Shown here: positions 17,308-25,917 of the stretch, one piece after another | Position numbering within the stretch: position 1 is the first letter of the stretch | How the letters are laid out: every line of letters begins with the position of its first letter | The notes under the pieces: model-generated | Told to the model about the DNA's origin: nothing | Seen by the model: the letters and a program-made list of their open reading frames with translations, nothing else | The model's database searches: none | Position numbers and translations under genes: made by a program | NCBI RefSeq assembly: GCF_001046635.1 | Contig: NZ_KQ130453.1 | Coordinates: 825,772-889,771 of the forward strand | DNA length: 64,000 nt | Direction: 5' to 3' | From: Novosphingobium barchaimii LL02 | Lineage (GTDB): Bacteria; Pseudomonadota; Alphaproteobacteria; Sphingomonadales; Sphingomonadaceae

Positions 17308-18165
17308 ATGAACGAACGTCCCCTCAACCCGATCACCGCCGAGCACATCGAGGCCTACCGCGCCGACGGCGTGGTCTGCCTGCGCCAGATGTTCGATGCG
17401 GAATGGATCGAGCGTCTTCAACAGGCCGCGCTCGAAGTTGCCGCCGATCCAGCCGCGCATGGCCTGACCGGCCCTTCGCACGGCGCCATGATCTCGGTCT
17501 CGCACTTATGGCACAAGCCGGGCATCTTCCGCGACTTCGTCTTCAATTCTCCGGCGGGAGAGATCGTCGGCCGGGTGATCGAGGCGGACAATGTGCAGAT
17601 GTTCCACGACCATTTGTTTCGCAAGCCGCCGAAGTCGCCCTCGATCATGCAGTGGCATGCCGACCATCTCTGGCCCTTCACCGGCACCATGATCCCCAAC
17701 CTGTGGGTCGCCCTGTCGCCGGTGAACGAGGAGAACGGCCGCATCGAATTTGTCGCAGGCTATCACCGCTTCTGTATCGATACGGGATCGCGTTTCGGTC
17801 CGGCGGGTGACGGCACTTTCCGTTTCCCCGATTTCGAGACGGAGCGCGGCAATCCCGATTTCCCCTTCCGCTTCGTCACCTGGGATCTCCAGCCGGGGGA
17901 TGCGGTGCTGTTCCACGTCGACATCCCGCATTATTCCAAGGGCAACGATTCCGAGATGCTGGCCCGCACCGGCCTCGCCATGCGGATGATCGGCGATGAC
18001 TGCTACTGGTGCCCGCGCGAAGGCCTGATGCCGGTGCAGGGCATGGACCTGCTCAGCCAGCCGGACGGCGTCCATCCCGAGCCCGGCGAACTGCTGCCGC
18101 TGATCTGGCGCCGTCCTGAAGACGAACCGCGCGCCTTCACCCCGTGCAAGGAGCAGTTCGCATGA
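17308..18165 (+). CDS. phytanoyl-CoA dioxygenase (PhyH)-family Fe(II)/2-oxoglutarate oxygenase
   Basis: This 285-aa protein has the PhyH layout. The early helix YRADGVVCLRQMFDAEWIERL is followed by the iron-binding HxD in MQWHADHLWPF near residue 115 and a distal region FHVDIPHYSKGND near residue 210 that supplies the second His. These enzymes hydroxylate aliphatic or secondary-metabolite substrates using 2-oxoglutarate and oxygen. ATG 17308 has GGCGAG 7 nt upstream. Its stop overlaps the start of the cupin gene (ATGA), and the MFS gene follows, giving a three-gene operon probably under the LysR protein. Confidence 0.85.
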   Translation: MNERPLNPITAEHIEAYRADGVVCLRQMFDAEWIERLQQAALEVAADPAAHGLTGPSHGAMISVSHLWHKPGIFRDFVFNSPAGEIVGRVIEADNVQMFHDHLFRKPPKSPSIMQWHADHLWPFTGTMIPNLWVALSPVNEENGRIEFVAGYHRFCIDTGSRFGPAGDGTFRFPDFETERGNPDFPFRFVTWDLQPGDAVLFHVDIPHYSKGNDSEMLARTGLAMRMIGDDCYWCPREGLMPVQGMDLLSQPDGVHPEPGELLPLIWRRPEDEPRAFTPCKEQFA

Positions 18166-18755
18166 GCTTCACCTCCGATCCCGTCGACGCCGGCAAGCGT
18201 GGATTCCTTGGCGGCGGCGCGGCCCTGCTCGCCAGTCTTGGCCTTGTCGAAGCTGCGTGGCCTGGTGCTGCTCTGGCAGGCACCAGCGTCGAGCCGATCC
18301 AGGGCCCGGACCTGCCGATGGAATTCCCCGGAACCGGCGGTGAAATACCCTGGCTGAAGCGGGGATTTCACCTCTATTCCGGCGCCGACGGCCTCACCCG
18401 GGCCGAGCAGCTCGACGTGGTGGAACCGCGCGGCAAGGCCATTGCCACGCTGCTGCGCCGCACAGCCGCGCGCGTGACGCTGGGCGGATCACAGCCGGGC
18501 GCGGGCTTCGGCTTTCACGTCGCCAACCAGCCGACATTGCTGATCCCGATCTTCGGGTCGATGATGATCGGCCTGCACGATGGCACTCAATACGAACTGC
18601 GCCACGGTGACCTCGCCTATGCCGAGGACTGCACGGGCAAGGGCCATATCTCAAAGGCCGGCCCGGATGGATCGTTCATGGTCGCCGTCCAGTTGCCCAA
18701 GGGCGGATGCCCGGCGACCGGCAGTTCCGACATGACAAAAGTCTGGTCCGACTGA
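18162..18755 (+). CDS. exported small cupin-domain protein (paralogue B)
   Basis: This 197-aa protein has a long N-terminal signal resembling a twin-arginine leader but with Lys-Arg (GKRGFLGGGAALLASLG). A cupin barrel follows with PTLLIPIFGSMMIGLHDGT and the GDLAYAEDCTGKGHIS motif shared with the cupin at 14266-14838. The C-terminus keeps a Cys before ATGSSDM, similar in place to the Cys region of paralogue A. ATG 18162 overlaps the oxygenase stop as ATGA. It has no assigned reaction. Pairing of each cupin with an oxygenase gene (LLM or PhyH) suggests that it acts on the oxygenase substrate or product after export. Confidence 0.72.
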   Translation: MSFTSDPVDAGKRGFLGGGAALLASLGLVEAAWPGAALAGTSVEPIQGPDLPMEFPGTGGEIPWLKRGFHLYSGADGLTRAEQLDVVEPRGKAIATLLRRTAARVTLGGSQPGAGFGFHVANQPTLLIPIFGSMMIGLHDGTQYELRHGDLAYAEDCTGKGHISKAGPDGSFMVAVQLPKGGCPATGSSDMTKVWSD

Positions 18756-18798
18756 TCCAGCCCCAACCTTGCCCAGCCCTTCCATTTGAGGAAACCGC

Positions 18799-20187
18799 GT
18801 GAAGAAGAGTGCATATTTGGGTTGGGCGATCGGCTCCTTCACGTCCTCCGCGCTGGTGAGCGCGGTGGGCCTGCTGCACTTGCGCTTCATGACGGATTCG
18901 CTTGGCATCACCATCGGCCTGGCAGGCATGTTCACGGTTCTGGCCAAGATCTACGACGCGGCATGCGATCCGCTGATGGGCTATCTCGGCGACCGCACCC
19001 ATACCCGCTTCGGCAAGTATCGCCCCTATCTGCTGGGCGGCGGCCTGATGGCGGGGCTGTCTATGGTAATGCTGTTCAACGTGCCCGGCGCGTTGTCGGG
19101 CACAGCGCTCTGGGCCTGGGTGGTCATGACCCTGCTGGTCTTCTCCACCGCGTATACGGTGTTTCGCATCCCCTACCTTGCCTTGGGGCGGGCCATCACC
19201 ACGGACTTCGCGGAACGCTCGAAACTGATGACCTTCAGTGTCTATGGCTCCTCGCTCGGCAACATGGCCGCGACGGCCGCCGCGCCTTTCCTCCTCTCGC
19301 GGATCGGCAGCGACCGCGCCGGACACGGCGTGGTCGCCGTGATTCTGGGCGTGCTGATCGCGATGGGCGGCGTCGCATCGTTCCTGCTGCTGCGCGAACG
19401 CGAGGCGCCTGAACCCGCGAAAGCCGGCGAAGGGTCCCTGCGCGAGGCTTTCGCGGCGCTGCGCAGAAACCGCCCGTTCCTGTGCCTGATCGGGTTCAAA
19501 CTGGTGCTGTTCTCGGGCCTGACGGTGCACATGTCGGCGATACCCTTCTACACGCGCCACGTGCTGGGCGTGGCGGACAGCACACTGGGCTCGATCTTCC
19601 TCGTACAGACACTGGCGATGATGGGGTCGCAGTACCTGTGGGTCCGGCTGGCCGCGCGCCACGGCCGCCGCAATGCACTGCTCGGGGCCACCGCTTTGTG
19701 CGCGGTGGCCTACTTCAGTTGGCTGTTCATCCCCGCATCGCACCCTGAGCCTTACGTGCATATCTGCGCGTTGCTATCCGGGACGGCTACAGGTGGCGTA
19801 TTCCTCGGCCTCTATACCGTGCTGACCGACACGATGGACTATTCGCGCCAACTCCAGGGCGAAAACCGCGCGGGCATGTTGGCGGGCATCTTCGTGATGG
19901 TCGAAAAGGGCACGGCGGCATTCGGCACTTTCGTGTTCAGTATGGCCATGGCTTGGGTCGGCTTCATCTCCTCCACCGGCGACGGCGCAACCACGCAGCC
20001 TCCAGGCGTGCGCGTGGGCATCATGGCCGCACTTTCGCTGGTGCCCGCGCTGGCCGCCGTTGGCGCAGCGCTAATCATGCTGCGATACCGTATTCCGGGC
20101 GAAGCCGGTCCAGATGTTCGAAAGTCTGCTTCGAACGCACCAGTAATCAAAAACGAAAATCCAGTTATAAACAAAACTGTTTATTAG
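18799..20187 (+). CDS. MFS transporter, GPH type (second copy)
   Basis: This 462-aa inner-membrane protein has about 12 hydrophobic segments and GPH-family loops: VLAKIYDAACDPLMGYLGDR near residue 60, and FRIPYLALGRAITTDFAERS near residue 120. It resembles the transporter at 8024-9427 and melibiose-type symporters. GTG 18799 is the start, with GAGGAAA upstream. It closes the operon with the PhyH oxygenase and cupin genes. A hairpin follows at 20212. It probably imports the compound or fragment that the oxygenases act on. Confidence 0.85.
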   Translation: MKKSAYLGWAIGSFTSSALVSAVGLLHLRFMTDSLGITIGLAGMFTVLAKIYDAACDPLMGYLGDRTHTRFGKYRPYLLGGGLMAGLSMVMLFNVPGALSGTALWAWVVMTLLVFSTAYTVFRIPYLALGRAITTDFAERSKLMTFSVYGSSLGNMAATAAAPFLLSRIGSDRAGHGVVAVILGVLIAMGGVASFLLLREREAPEPAKAGEGSLREAFAALRRNRPFLCLIGFKLVLFSGLTVHMSAIPFYTRHVLGVADSTLGSIFLVQTLAMMGSQYLWVRLAARHGRRNALLGATALCAVAYFSWLFIPASHPEPYVHICALLSGTATGGVFLGLYTVLTDTMDYSRQLQGENRAGMLAGIFVMVEKGTAAFGTFVFSMAMAWVGFISSTGDGATTQPPGVRVGIMAALSLVPALAAVGAALIMLRYRIPGEAGPDVRKSASNAPVIKNENPVINKTVY

Positions 20188-20211
20188 CCAAATATTACGT
20201 CAAACTAATTG

Positions 20212-20243
20212 AACAACGGATTGCCAAACGGCAGTCCGTTGTT
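20212..20243 (+). terminator. hairpin terminator after the MFS gene
   Basis: A 14-bp stem (AACAACGGATTGCC / GGCAGTCCGTTGTT, one G-T pair) with an AAAC loop is followed by a short T-rich tract. It lies 25 bp past the MFS stop and ahead of the TonB receptor, in a 177-bp AT-rich gap. Confidence 0.6.
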
Positions 20244-20364
20244 TGTCGTATTCACGATACTGTTGAATGTCCGACCTACGGATACAGATAACGTCCATAA
20301 ATATAGATTGCGTTATTGCGTCATCATGACACCTCAAGAACAATACAACTTGAGGGAAACATCC

Positions 20365-22719
20365 ATGACCGGCCGAGTGAGAATTGCAAAACTGACAGGA
20401 AGCGCCATCTTTACAGCACTGGCCTTCACGGCAATCCCCGCGCTGGCACAGCAGGCGGACGAAAGCGAAAACGGCAACACCATCGTCGTCACCGCCAAGA
20501 ACCGTAAGGAAAGCCTGCAGGATGTTCCGCTGGCAATCACCGCGCTCAGCAACCAGGATCTTGCCAGCGCCCAGATCCGCGACGCACGCGACCTTCAGAA
20601 GATCACGCCCAACCTCAGCCTCTTCGCCGGATCGGGCCGCAACGATCCCTCTGCCTATTCACTGCGCGGACTGGCGCCCAACACTTCGGACGAACGCTAC
20701 CAGGGCATCTCGATCTTCATCGACGGTGTGGCGCTTTCCGGCCAGCTTGCCTCGCTTGACCTCGAAAACCTGCAGCGCGTGGAAATCATCAAGGGTCCGC
20801 AGAGCGCCACGTTCGGCCGCGCGACATACAGCGGCGCCATCAACTACGTCACCGCAGATCCCTCGGGCGACAGCATCACCGGCTTCGTCAAGGCGCGCGG
20901 CAGCCTGACCAACAACGCACCGGACGCCAGCTACTACTTCGGCGGCACCGTCACCGCGCCGATCGTCAAGGACGCGCTCTGGCTTTCGGTCTCGGGCTCA
21001 CTCATGCAGAACGGCGCCTTCGCCAAGTCGGTGGACGACCGCGCCCCGATCGGGCGCGAGCGCACCCAGGTCGTCTCCGGCACCCTGTTCTTCAAGCCGG
21101 ACGACACGTTTTCGGTCAAGCTGCGCGGCATGTACCAGCACGACCGGGATTCCTCCCCTTCACAGGCCGTCGAACATCCCCGCGAATGGCTGAACGCTGG
21201 CGTTCCGGTAGCGGCGTTCTCACGCGGTAGCGGCTCGTTCTTCCCCACCTACCTGCCCAGCGGCGACCTCGATTCGATCGGCACTCAGGGCGCCACCGGC
21301 TATGGCCGCGACCGCTATTTCGCCAGCGCCGTGGTCACCAAGCAGCTGGGCGATTACGAACTGAGCTACCGCGGTGGCTACTTCAAGGAATCGCGCTGGG
21401 CCAACGTGGCCACCGTCCCCCGCTCGCCGCGACCGGGAGTAGACCCGGTCTTCGGAGACCTCGTCACCACCGGCACCGTCACAGTGCGCAGTTCGGTGCT
21501 GGGCACGTTTCCCTCCACCGAGACGTTTGAGAACACCAGCCACCAGCTCATGCTGCTCTCTCCCGGCGACAAGCCCTTCCGCTGGCGCGCCGGGCTGTAT
21601 TACTTCTGGGAGAACGATCTGTCGGCCTTCACCGGCTACGGCACCGCCGCCAATCCAAAGGGCATCACCCGCAATGACAACCTTACCAACATGGCCGTTC
21701 TCGGCGGTTTCGACTGGGATTTCACGGATAAGCTGACGCTGAGCGGTGAAGGCCGCTATGCGCATGAAAAGGTGTCCTCACCCGCTTGCCCAAGCTGCGC
21801 ATTCTATCCCACGCTCACCGATTTCAACAACAAGTCGAACGACTTCAGCCCGCGCGTGACCTTGAGCTACAAGGTCACCAACGAGAACATGGTCTACGCT
21901 CTGTTCTCGAAAGGTGTGAAGAGCGCCCGGTTCAGCTTCGTCAATGTGGCGGGAACCTATGTCGGCCTCGCCGCCGATCCTGAGAAACTATTCAACTACG
22001 AGATCGGCAGCAAGAACTCGTTCTTTGGGGGGCGCCTGACAGTCAACCTCGCCGCGTTCTATGACGAAGTGAAGGACCAGCAGCTGGTTTCCACGCAGGA
22101 ACGCACGGTCAATGGCAACACGGTCAATATCGCCACGGTCGGCAATGTCGGCGCCTCGAAGATCCTGGGTTTCGAAGGCGAAGCCAGTCTGAAGGTCACG
22201 CCCAGCCTGACCCTGCGTGGATCGGTCGGCTATGCCCATCAGGAGTTCACTGCCAAGAACCCGATAATCATCAGCGCCAGTTCGACGTATGGTTTCCCGG
22301 CCAGCGCCAACAACTCGATCGTGCTCGACGGGCTGACCCAAGCAAACGTGCCCGACTGGAACGGCTTCATCGGCGGCGAGTACAAACTTCCGGAAATGGG
22401 CGGCTTTTCGCCCAGCCTTCGTGTCGACGGTGCCTATCGCGGCAGTTGGTACGCGAACCTCGCGAATACCGTGAAGGGCCGCTCGGCCTGGACGGTGGAT
22501 GCGCGGATCAACTTCGCCAGCGACATGATCGACTTCTCGCTGTTCGGCCGCAACATTCTGAACAACCAGCGCCCGACCGGTTCCGGCCTCGCCGGCGCGA
22601 CCGCGACCTGCATCTTCGTGGAGCGCGATACCGCTACTTACGGTGCGAACCAGCAGTGCCTCTACGCTTCGATTCCCCGCCCCGCCGAATGGGGGATGGA
22701 AGCCACGCTGCGGTTCTAA
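20365..22719 (+). CDS. TonB-dependent outer-membrane receptor
   Basis: This 784-aa protein has a signal peptide (IFTALAFTAIPALAQQ), a TonB box region (NTIVVTAKNRKESLQDVP) and a plug domain with YSLRGLAPN, IDGVALSG and VEIIKGPQSATFGRATYSGAINYVT. The C-terminal barrel ends in a typical aromatic residue (EATLRF). It is of the sphingomonad type that takes up organic substrates rather than siderophores. ATG 20365 has GAGGGAAA upstream. Its place next to the GPH transporter, oxygenase and hydrolase genes suggests that it brings the island's substrate across the outer membrane. Confidence 0.92.
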   Translation: MTGRVRIAKLTGSAIFTALAFTAIPALAQQADESENGNTIVVTAKNRKESLQDVPLAITALSNQDLASAQIRDARDLQKITPNLSLFAGSGRNDPSAYSLRGLAPNTSDERYQGISIFIDGVALSGQLASLDLENLQRVEIIKGPQSATFGRATYSGAINYVTADPSGDSITGFVKARGSLTNNAPDASYYFGGTVTAPIVKDALWLSVSGSLMQNGAFAKSVDDRAPIGRERTQVVSGTLFFKPDDTFSVKLRGMYQHDRDSSPSQAVEHPREWLNAGVPVAAFSRGSGSFFPTYLPSGDLDSIGTQGATGYGRDRYFASAVVTKQLGDYELSYRGGYFKESRWANVATVPRSPRPGVDPVFGDLVTTGTVTVRSSVLGTFPSTETFENTSHQLMLLSPGDKPFRWRAGLYYFWENDLSAFTGYGTAANPKGITRNDNLTNMAVLGGFDWDFTDKLTLSGEGRYAHEKVSSPACPSCAFYPTLTDFNNKSNDFSPRVTLSYKVTNENMVYALFSKGVKSARFSFVNVAGTYVGLAADPEKLFNYEIGSKNSFFGGRLTVNLAAFYDEVKDQQLVSTQERTVNGNTVNIATVGNVGASKILGFEGEASLKVTPSLTLRGSVGYAHQEFTAKNPIIISASSTYGFPASANNSIVLDGLTQANVPDWNGFIGGEYKLPEMGGFSPSLRVDGAYRGSWYANLANTVKGRSAWTVDARINFASDMIDFSLFGRNILNNQRPTGSGLAGATATCIFVERDTATYGANQQCLYASIPRPAEWGMEATLRF

Positions 22720-22744
22720 AATCTTTCAAGACATCCCGTAAAAC

Positions 22745-22773
22745 AGGTCCGGCAGGCACGTCCTGCCGGACCT
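22745..22773. terminator. bidirectional hairpin between the TonB receptor and cobF
   Basis: A perfect 12-bp stem (AGGTCCGGCAGG / CCTGCCGGACCT) with a 5-nt loop begins 25 bp past the receptor stop. Its right arm overlaps the cobF stop codon, so the minus-strand cob transcript also ends here. Confidence 0.7.
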
Positions 22774-23524
22774 AGGCGGGCCCCCGCCGCAGCAGATAGA
22801 CGTCCATCACCCAGCCGTTCTCCCGCCGTAGCCGGGGTTTCAGCTGGGCGATGACAGGACCTGCTTCGGCAAGCGGGCCCGACACCAGGGCTTCATTCGG
22901 CATACCCAGATAGGCGCCCCACCAGATGCGGATGTCCTGATCCGCCAACTCCTCGAACGCACACGCCGGGTCCAGCATGACGACCATCGTATCCGCATTT
23001 TCCGGCCATCCGTGATCGCGCAGGAGGCGCCCCGTCATAATGGTCACGGGCCGGGCAAGCCGGTTCAGAGGAATGCGGTGGGCGGCCGTCAGTGCCTGTA
23101 TGCTGGTGATGCCTGGAACCACCCGAAGGTCGATCTCCAGACCGCCGCGTTGCAATCGCTCGGTGATGCGCAGCGTGCTGTCGTAAAGTGATGGATCTCC
23201 CCAGACGAGCAGGGCCAGCCTGCCACCCTCGGGCAGATGAAGCGCGATCTGCTCCCTCCAGACATCGGCGATGGCATCGTGCCATGCGTTCACCGCGCCG
23301 AGGTAGTCGCCTTGCGCATCGCGCGTCGGCAGATCGAATTCGACCACGCGCACCGGCCGGGTGAGGACCGCGTCGCAGATGCCCCGCCGCAAATCGAGCA
23401 GATCCGACTTGGCTTCACCCTTGCGCGGCAGCAGGATCACGTCAGCATCGTTCATTGCTCGGATCGCCTGCAGCGTGAGGTGATCGGGGTTGCCGGTGCC
23501 GATACCGATAAGGCTCAGTTCCAT
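22772..23524 (-). CDS. cobF: precorrin-6A synthase (deacetylating) CobF
   Basis: This 250-aa SAM-dependent tetrapyrrole methylase opens with LIGIGTGNPDHLTLQAIRAM, shows LLVWGDPSLYDST near residue 110 and VVPGITSIQALTAAHRIPLNR near residue 135. It methylates C-1 and removes the acetyl group at the precorrin-5 to precorrin-6A step of aerobic cobalamin synthesis. CobF is specific to the oxygen-dependent route, matching the CobG found upstream. ATG 23524 matches the usual CobF length; it has no clear ribosome site and follows cobM by 31 bp. It is the last gene of the minus-strand block, with a terminator at its stop. Confidence 0.92.
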   Translation of the reverse strand: MELSLIGIGTGNPDHLTLQAIRAMNDADVILLPRKGEAKSDLLDLRRGICDAVLTRPVRVVEFDLPTRDAQGDYLGAVNAWHDAIADVWREQIALHLPEGGRLALLVWGDPSLYDSTLRITERLQRGGLEIDLRVVPGITSIQALTAAHRIPLNRLARPVTIMTGRLLRDHGWPENADTMVVMLDPACAFEELADQDIRIWWGAYLGMPNEALVSGPLAEAGPVIAQLKPRLRRENGWVMDVYLLRRGPA

Positions 23525-23555
23525 CACAGCGACGGCGCGGCGCGGGACGGGCGGT

Positions 23556-24341
23556 TCATTCCGCCGACCCTGCATAACGGGAATCCGCGTGCTGCGGCCG
23601 GAAACGGCGGTCGTAGCCTTTGGCGTAGAGGCTGCTTTCGGCGAAATCCTGCGCCTCAAGAACACGGCCGACCAGGATCAGCGCCGTGCGCTCCATGCTG
23701 CCTGCAACGGCCTCGGCGATGGTGTCCAGCGTGGCCCGAACGATCCGCTGGTCCGGCCAGCTTGCCCGCCATACCACGGCGACGGGGCAATCCGCGCCGT
23801 AAAGCGGGCTAAGGTCTGCAACGACCTGCGCCAGATTGTGTACCGAAAGGTGGATCGCCAGCGTCGCCCCGGTCGCCGCGAAATTGGCCAGGCTCTCGGC
23901 GGGCGGCATCGTGCTGGCGCGGCCCGGCGTGCGGGTGAGGACCACGGACTGCGCCAGCGCCGGCAGCGTCAGTTCCGCCTCCAGCGCGGCGGCAGCGGCG
24001 GCAAAGGCGGGGACGCCGGGGGTCACGGTAAAAGGAATGCCGAGCGCGCGAAGGCGGCGCACCTGCTCCCCCATCGCCGACCACACCGAAAGGTCGCCGG
24101 AATGCAGCCGCGCCACGTCCTGACCGGCGGCATGGGCCGCGCTGATCTCGCCAATGATCGCATCGAGGTCCATTGGCGCGGTATTGACGATGCGCGCATC
24201 CGCCGGGCAATGGCCCAGCACGGCCGGCGGGATCAGTGATCCGGCATAAAGGCATACCGGGCTGGCCGCGATCAGGTCGCGTCCGCGCAGGGTGAGAAGG
24301 TCTGGTGCGCCCGGTCCGGCGCCGATGAAGTGGACCGTCAT
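23556..24341 (-). CDS. cobM: precorrin-4 C11-methyltransferase CobM
   Basis: This 261-aa protein starts [20 protein letters not shown], the standard CobM/CbiF N-terminus, followed by [26 protein letters not shown], and [22 protein letters not shown]. It adds the C-11 methyl group to precorrin-4. ATG 24341 has GGGAGC 7 nt upstream and overlaps the cobE stop (ATGA), so it is translationally coupled. The product passes to CobF, encoded next. Confidence 0.95.
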   Translation of the reverse strand: MTVHFIGAGPGAPDLLTLRGRDLIAASPVCLYAGSLIPPAVLGHCPADARIVNTAPMDLDAIIGEISAAHAAGQDVARLHSGDLSVWSAMGEQVRRLRALGIPFTVTPGVPAFAAAAAALEAELTLPALAQSVVLTRTPGRASTMPPAESLANFAATGATLAIHLSVHNLAQVVADLSPLYGADCPVAVVWRASWPDQRIVRATLDTIAEAVAGSMERTALILVGRVLEAQDFAESSLYAKGYDRRFRPQHADSRYAGSAE

Positions 24342-24718
24342 TGCGATGCTCCCTGTGCGATGTCTTGTGCGATGGCGCAGGTCGCCATGCGATCTTGTGA
24401 AATCCGGCGCGGGGCCAGCAGGCGGGCTTCCCGTCCCCGCAGCGCCGCAAGCGCGCAGGCTTCGGCCACGCTGCCCACGCCGCGCGCTGCCAACGAAGAT
24501 TTGGACAGGGTCAGTGTCTGCAAACCGACGACCTGTTCCGGGGCAACGGCGATCACCGGCAGAAACAGCAGGTTCGCCAGTTCGGCCAGATCGTCGGCCT
24601 TGTCGGCAAAGGTCGCCAGATGGGTCACCGGCGGGGCACCCTCCCGCGCGAGTTGATACGCCGAGCACAGCGAAAAGACGCTGGCCCCCGCCCGGAACCC
24701 GAAGCCGGCAACGATCAC
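24338..24718 (-). CDS. cobE: cobalamin biosynthesis protein CobE (CbiG C-terminal-like)
   Basis: This 126-aa protein starts with GTG 24718, which overlaps the cobL stop (GTGA). The N-terminus [12 protein letters not shown] and the later [22 protein letters not shown] match the C-terminal domain of CbiG/CobE. The protein is thought to assist corrin synthesis in the aerobic route, with an uncertain role. Longer upstream starts would read antisense to normal coding bias inside cobL. It is coupled to cobM at its 3' end (ATGA). Confidence 0.88.
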   Translation of the reverse strand: MIVAGFGFRAGASVFSLCSAYQLAREGAPPVTHLATFADKADDLAELANLLFLPVIAVAPEQVVGLQTLTLSKSSLAARGVGSVAEACALAALRGREARLLAPRRISQDRMATCAIAQDIAQGASQ

Positions 24719-25917
24719 AGCGCCGTGCTCCACTGCACCACCGGATAACGCGAACGCCAGCCCCGGCGGCTCCCCAGCGGTGCAGCGTCGGCCAGTTCGA
24801 TCCGCATCAGATTGCCGCCGAGCTGGCCATGCCATGCGGCGAGCAAGGCTTCGGATTCAAGCGTCACCGCATTCGCCACCAGCCGGGTTCCGGCAGGAAG
24901 CTGCGCCCACAAAGCCTCAAGCATCGCCTGTGACAGCCCGCCGCCGACGAAGACCGCAGACGGCGACGGGCCTTGCGGGAGGGTCTGCGGCGCGCGGCCA
25001 AGGATAACTTCCAGCTTGTCCGTGCCCAGGGCCAGGGCATTGGCCCTCGCCCGCCCTGCCCTCTGCGCATCCGCTTCCACGGCGCAGGCCGAATTTGCGG
25101 GATGCGCAAGCAGCCACTCGATCGCGATGGAACCAGAACCCGCGCCGATGTCCCATAGCAATTCGCCGGGGCGCGGGGCAAGGGCGGAGAGGGTGAGCGC
25201 GCGTATCGGCGCCTTGGTGATCTGGCCGTCGTGGTCGAACAGGCTGTCGGGCAGGCCGCAGGTCGCAGGCAGCACCGCCCCCTCGCCCCGCACCTCGATA
25301 CCGGCGGCCACGGGATGAGCCACGTCCGCAAGCCCCGGCGCGGCGGCGGTCACAGTGCGCAGCCGTTCGCGCGGCCCGCCCAGTGCTTCCAGCACGTGGA
25401 TGGTGGAAGCCCCGAAGCCCTGTTTGGCAAGGTAGGCCATGAGCGGCCCCACTGCCTCGCCGCCGCGCAGCAATGCCAGAATGCGCCGCCCCGGCCAAAG
25501 GTAGGGTCGCAGCCGATGCACCGGGGCCGCATGAAGGCCAAGGCAAGCTGTGTCCTGGATCGCCCAGCCAAGCCGCGCCGCCGCCAAGGCGAAGGTGGAG
25601 AGCGCCGGATATGCCGTCCACTCGCCCACTTGAAGATGGCGCGTCACGCTGCTTCCCGCGCCGAACCAGAACGGATCGCCTGATGCCAGCATCACCACCT
25701 TGCGGTCCCGGTGGGCAAGCACTTGCGCGACCCCCTCGGCGAAGGGCACTGGCCATTCGATGCAGGCAGCGCTAACCGGCCCCAGAAGCGCAAGGTGGCG
25801 CGGCGGCCCGATCACCAGATCGGCCTGCGCCAGTGCCGCCCGGCTCGCCGTGCAAAGACCGGAGGCGCCATCCTCGCCGATGCCGACGATCGTCAACCAG
25901 GGGGAGGGGGAATTCAT
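24715..25917 (-). CDS. cobL: precorrin-6Y C5,15-methyltransferase (decarboxylating) CobL
   Basis: This 400-aa bifunctional enzyme has an N-terminal CbiE-like methylase domain ([29 protein letters not shown]) and a C-terminal CbiT-like domain ([35 protein letters not shown]). It methylates C-5 and C-15 and decarboxylates the C-12 acetate of the corrin. ATG 25917 shares its CATG tetranucleotide with the ATG of the divergent cobK gene. A TTG 24 bp downstream (ahead of TIVGIG) is an alternative start that would remove the overlap. It overlaps cobE at its 3' end. Confidence 0.93.
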   Translation of the reverse strand: MNSPSPWLTIVGIGEDGASGLCTASRAALAQADLVIGPPRHLALLGPVSAACIEWPVPFAEGVAQVLAHRDRKVVMLASGDPFWFGAGSSVTRHLQVGEWTAYPALSTFALAAARLGWAIQDTACLGLHAAPVHRLRPYLWPGRRILALLRGGEAVGPLMAYLAKQGFGASTIHVLEALGGPRERLRTVTAAAPGLADVAHPVAAGIEVRGEGAVLPATCGLPDSLFDHDGQITKAPIRALTLSALAPRPGELLWDIGAGSGSIAIEWLLAHPANSACAVEADAQRAGRARANALALGTDKLEVILGRAPQTLPQGPSPSAVFVGGGLSQAMLEALWAQLPAGTRLVANAVTLESEALLAAWHGQLGGNLMRIELADAAPLGSRRGWRSRYPVVQWSTAL

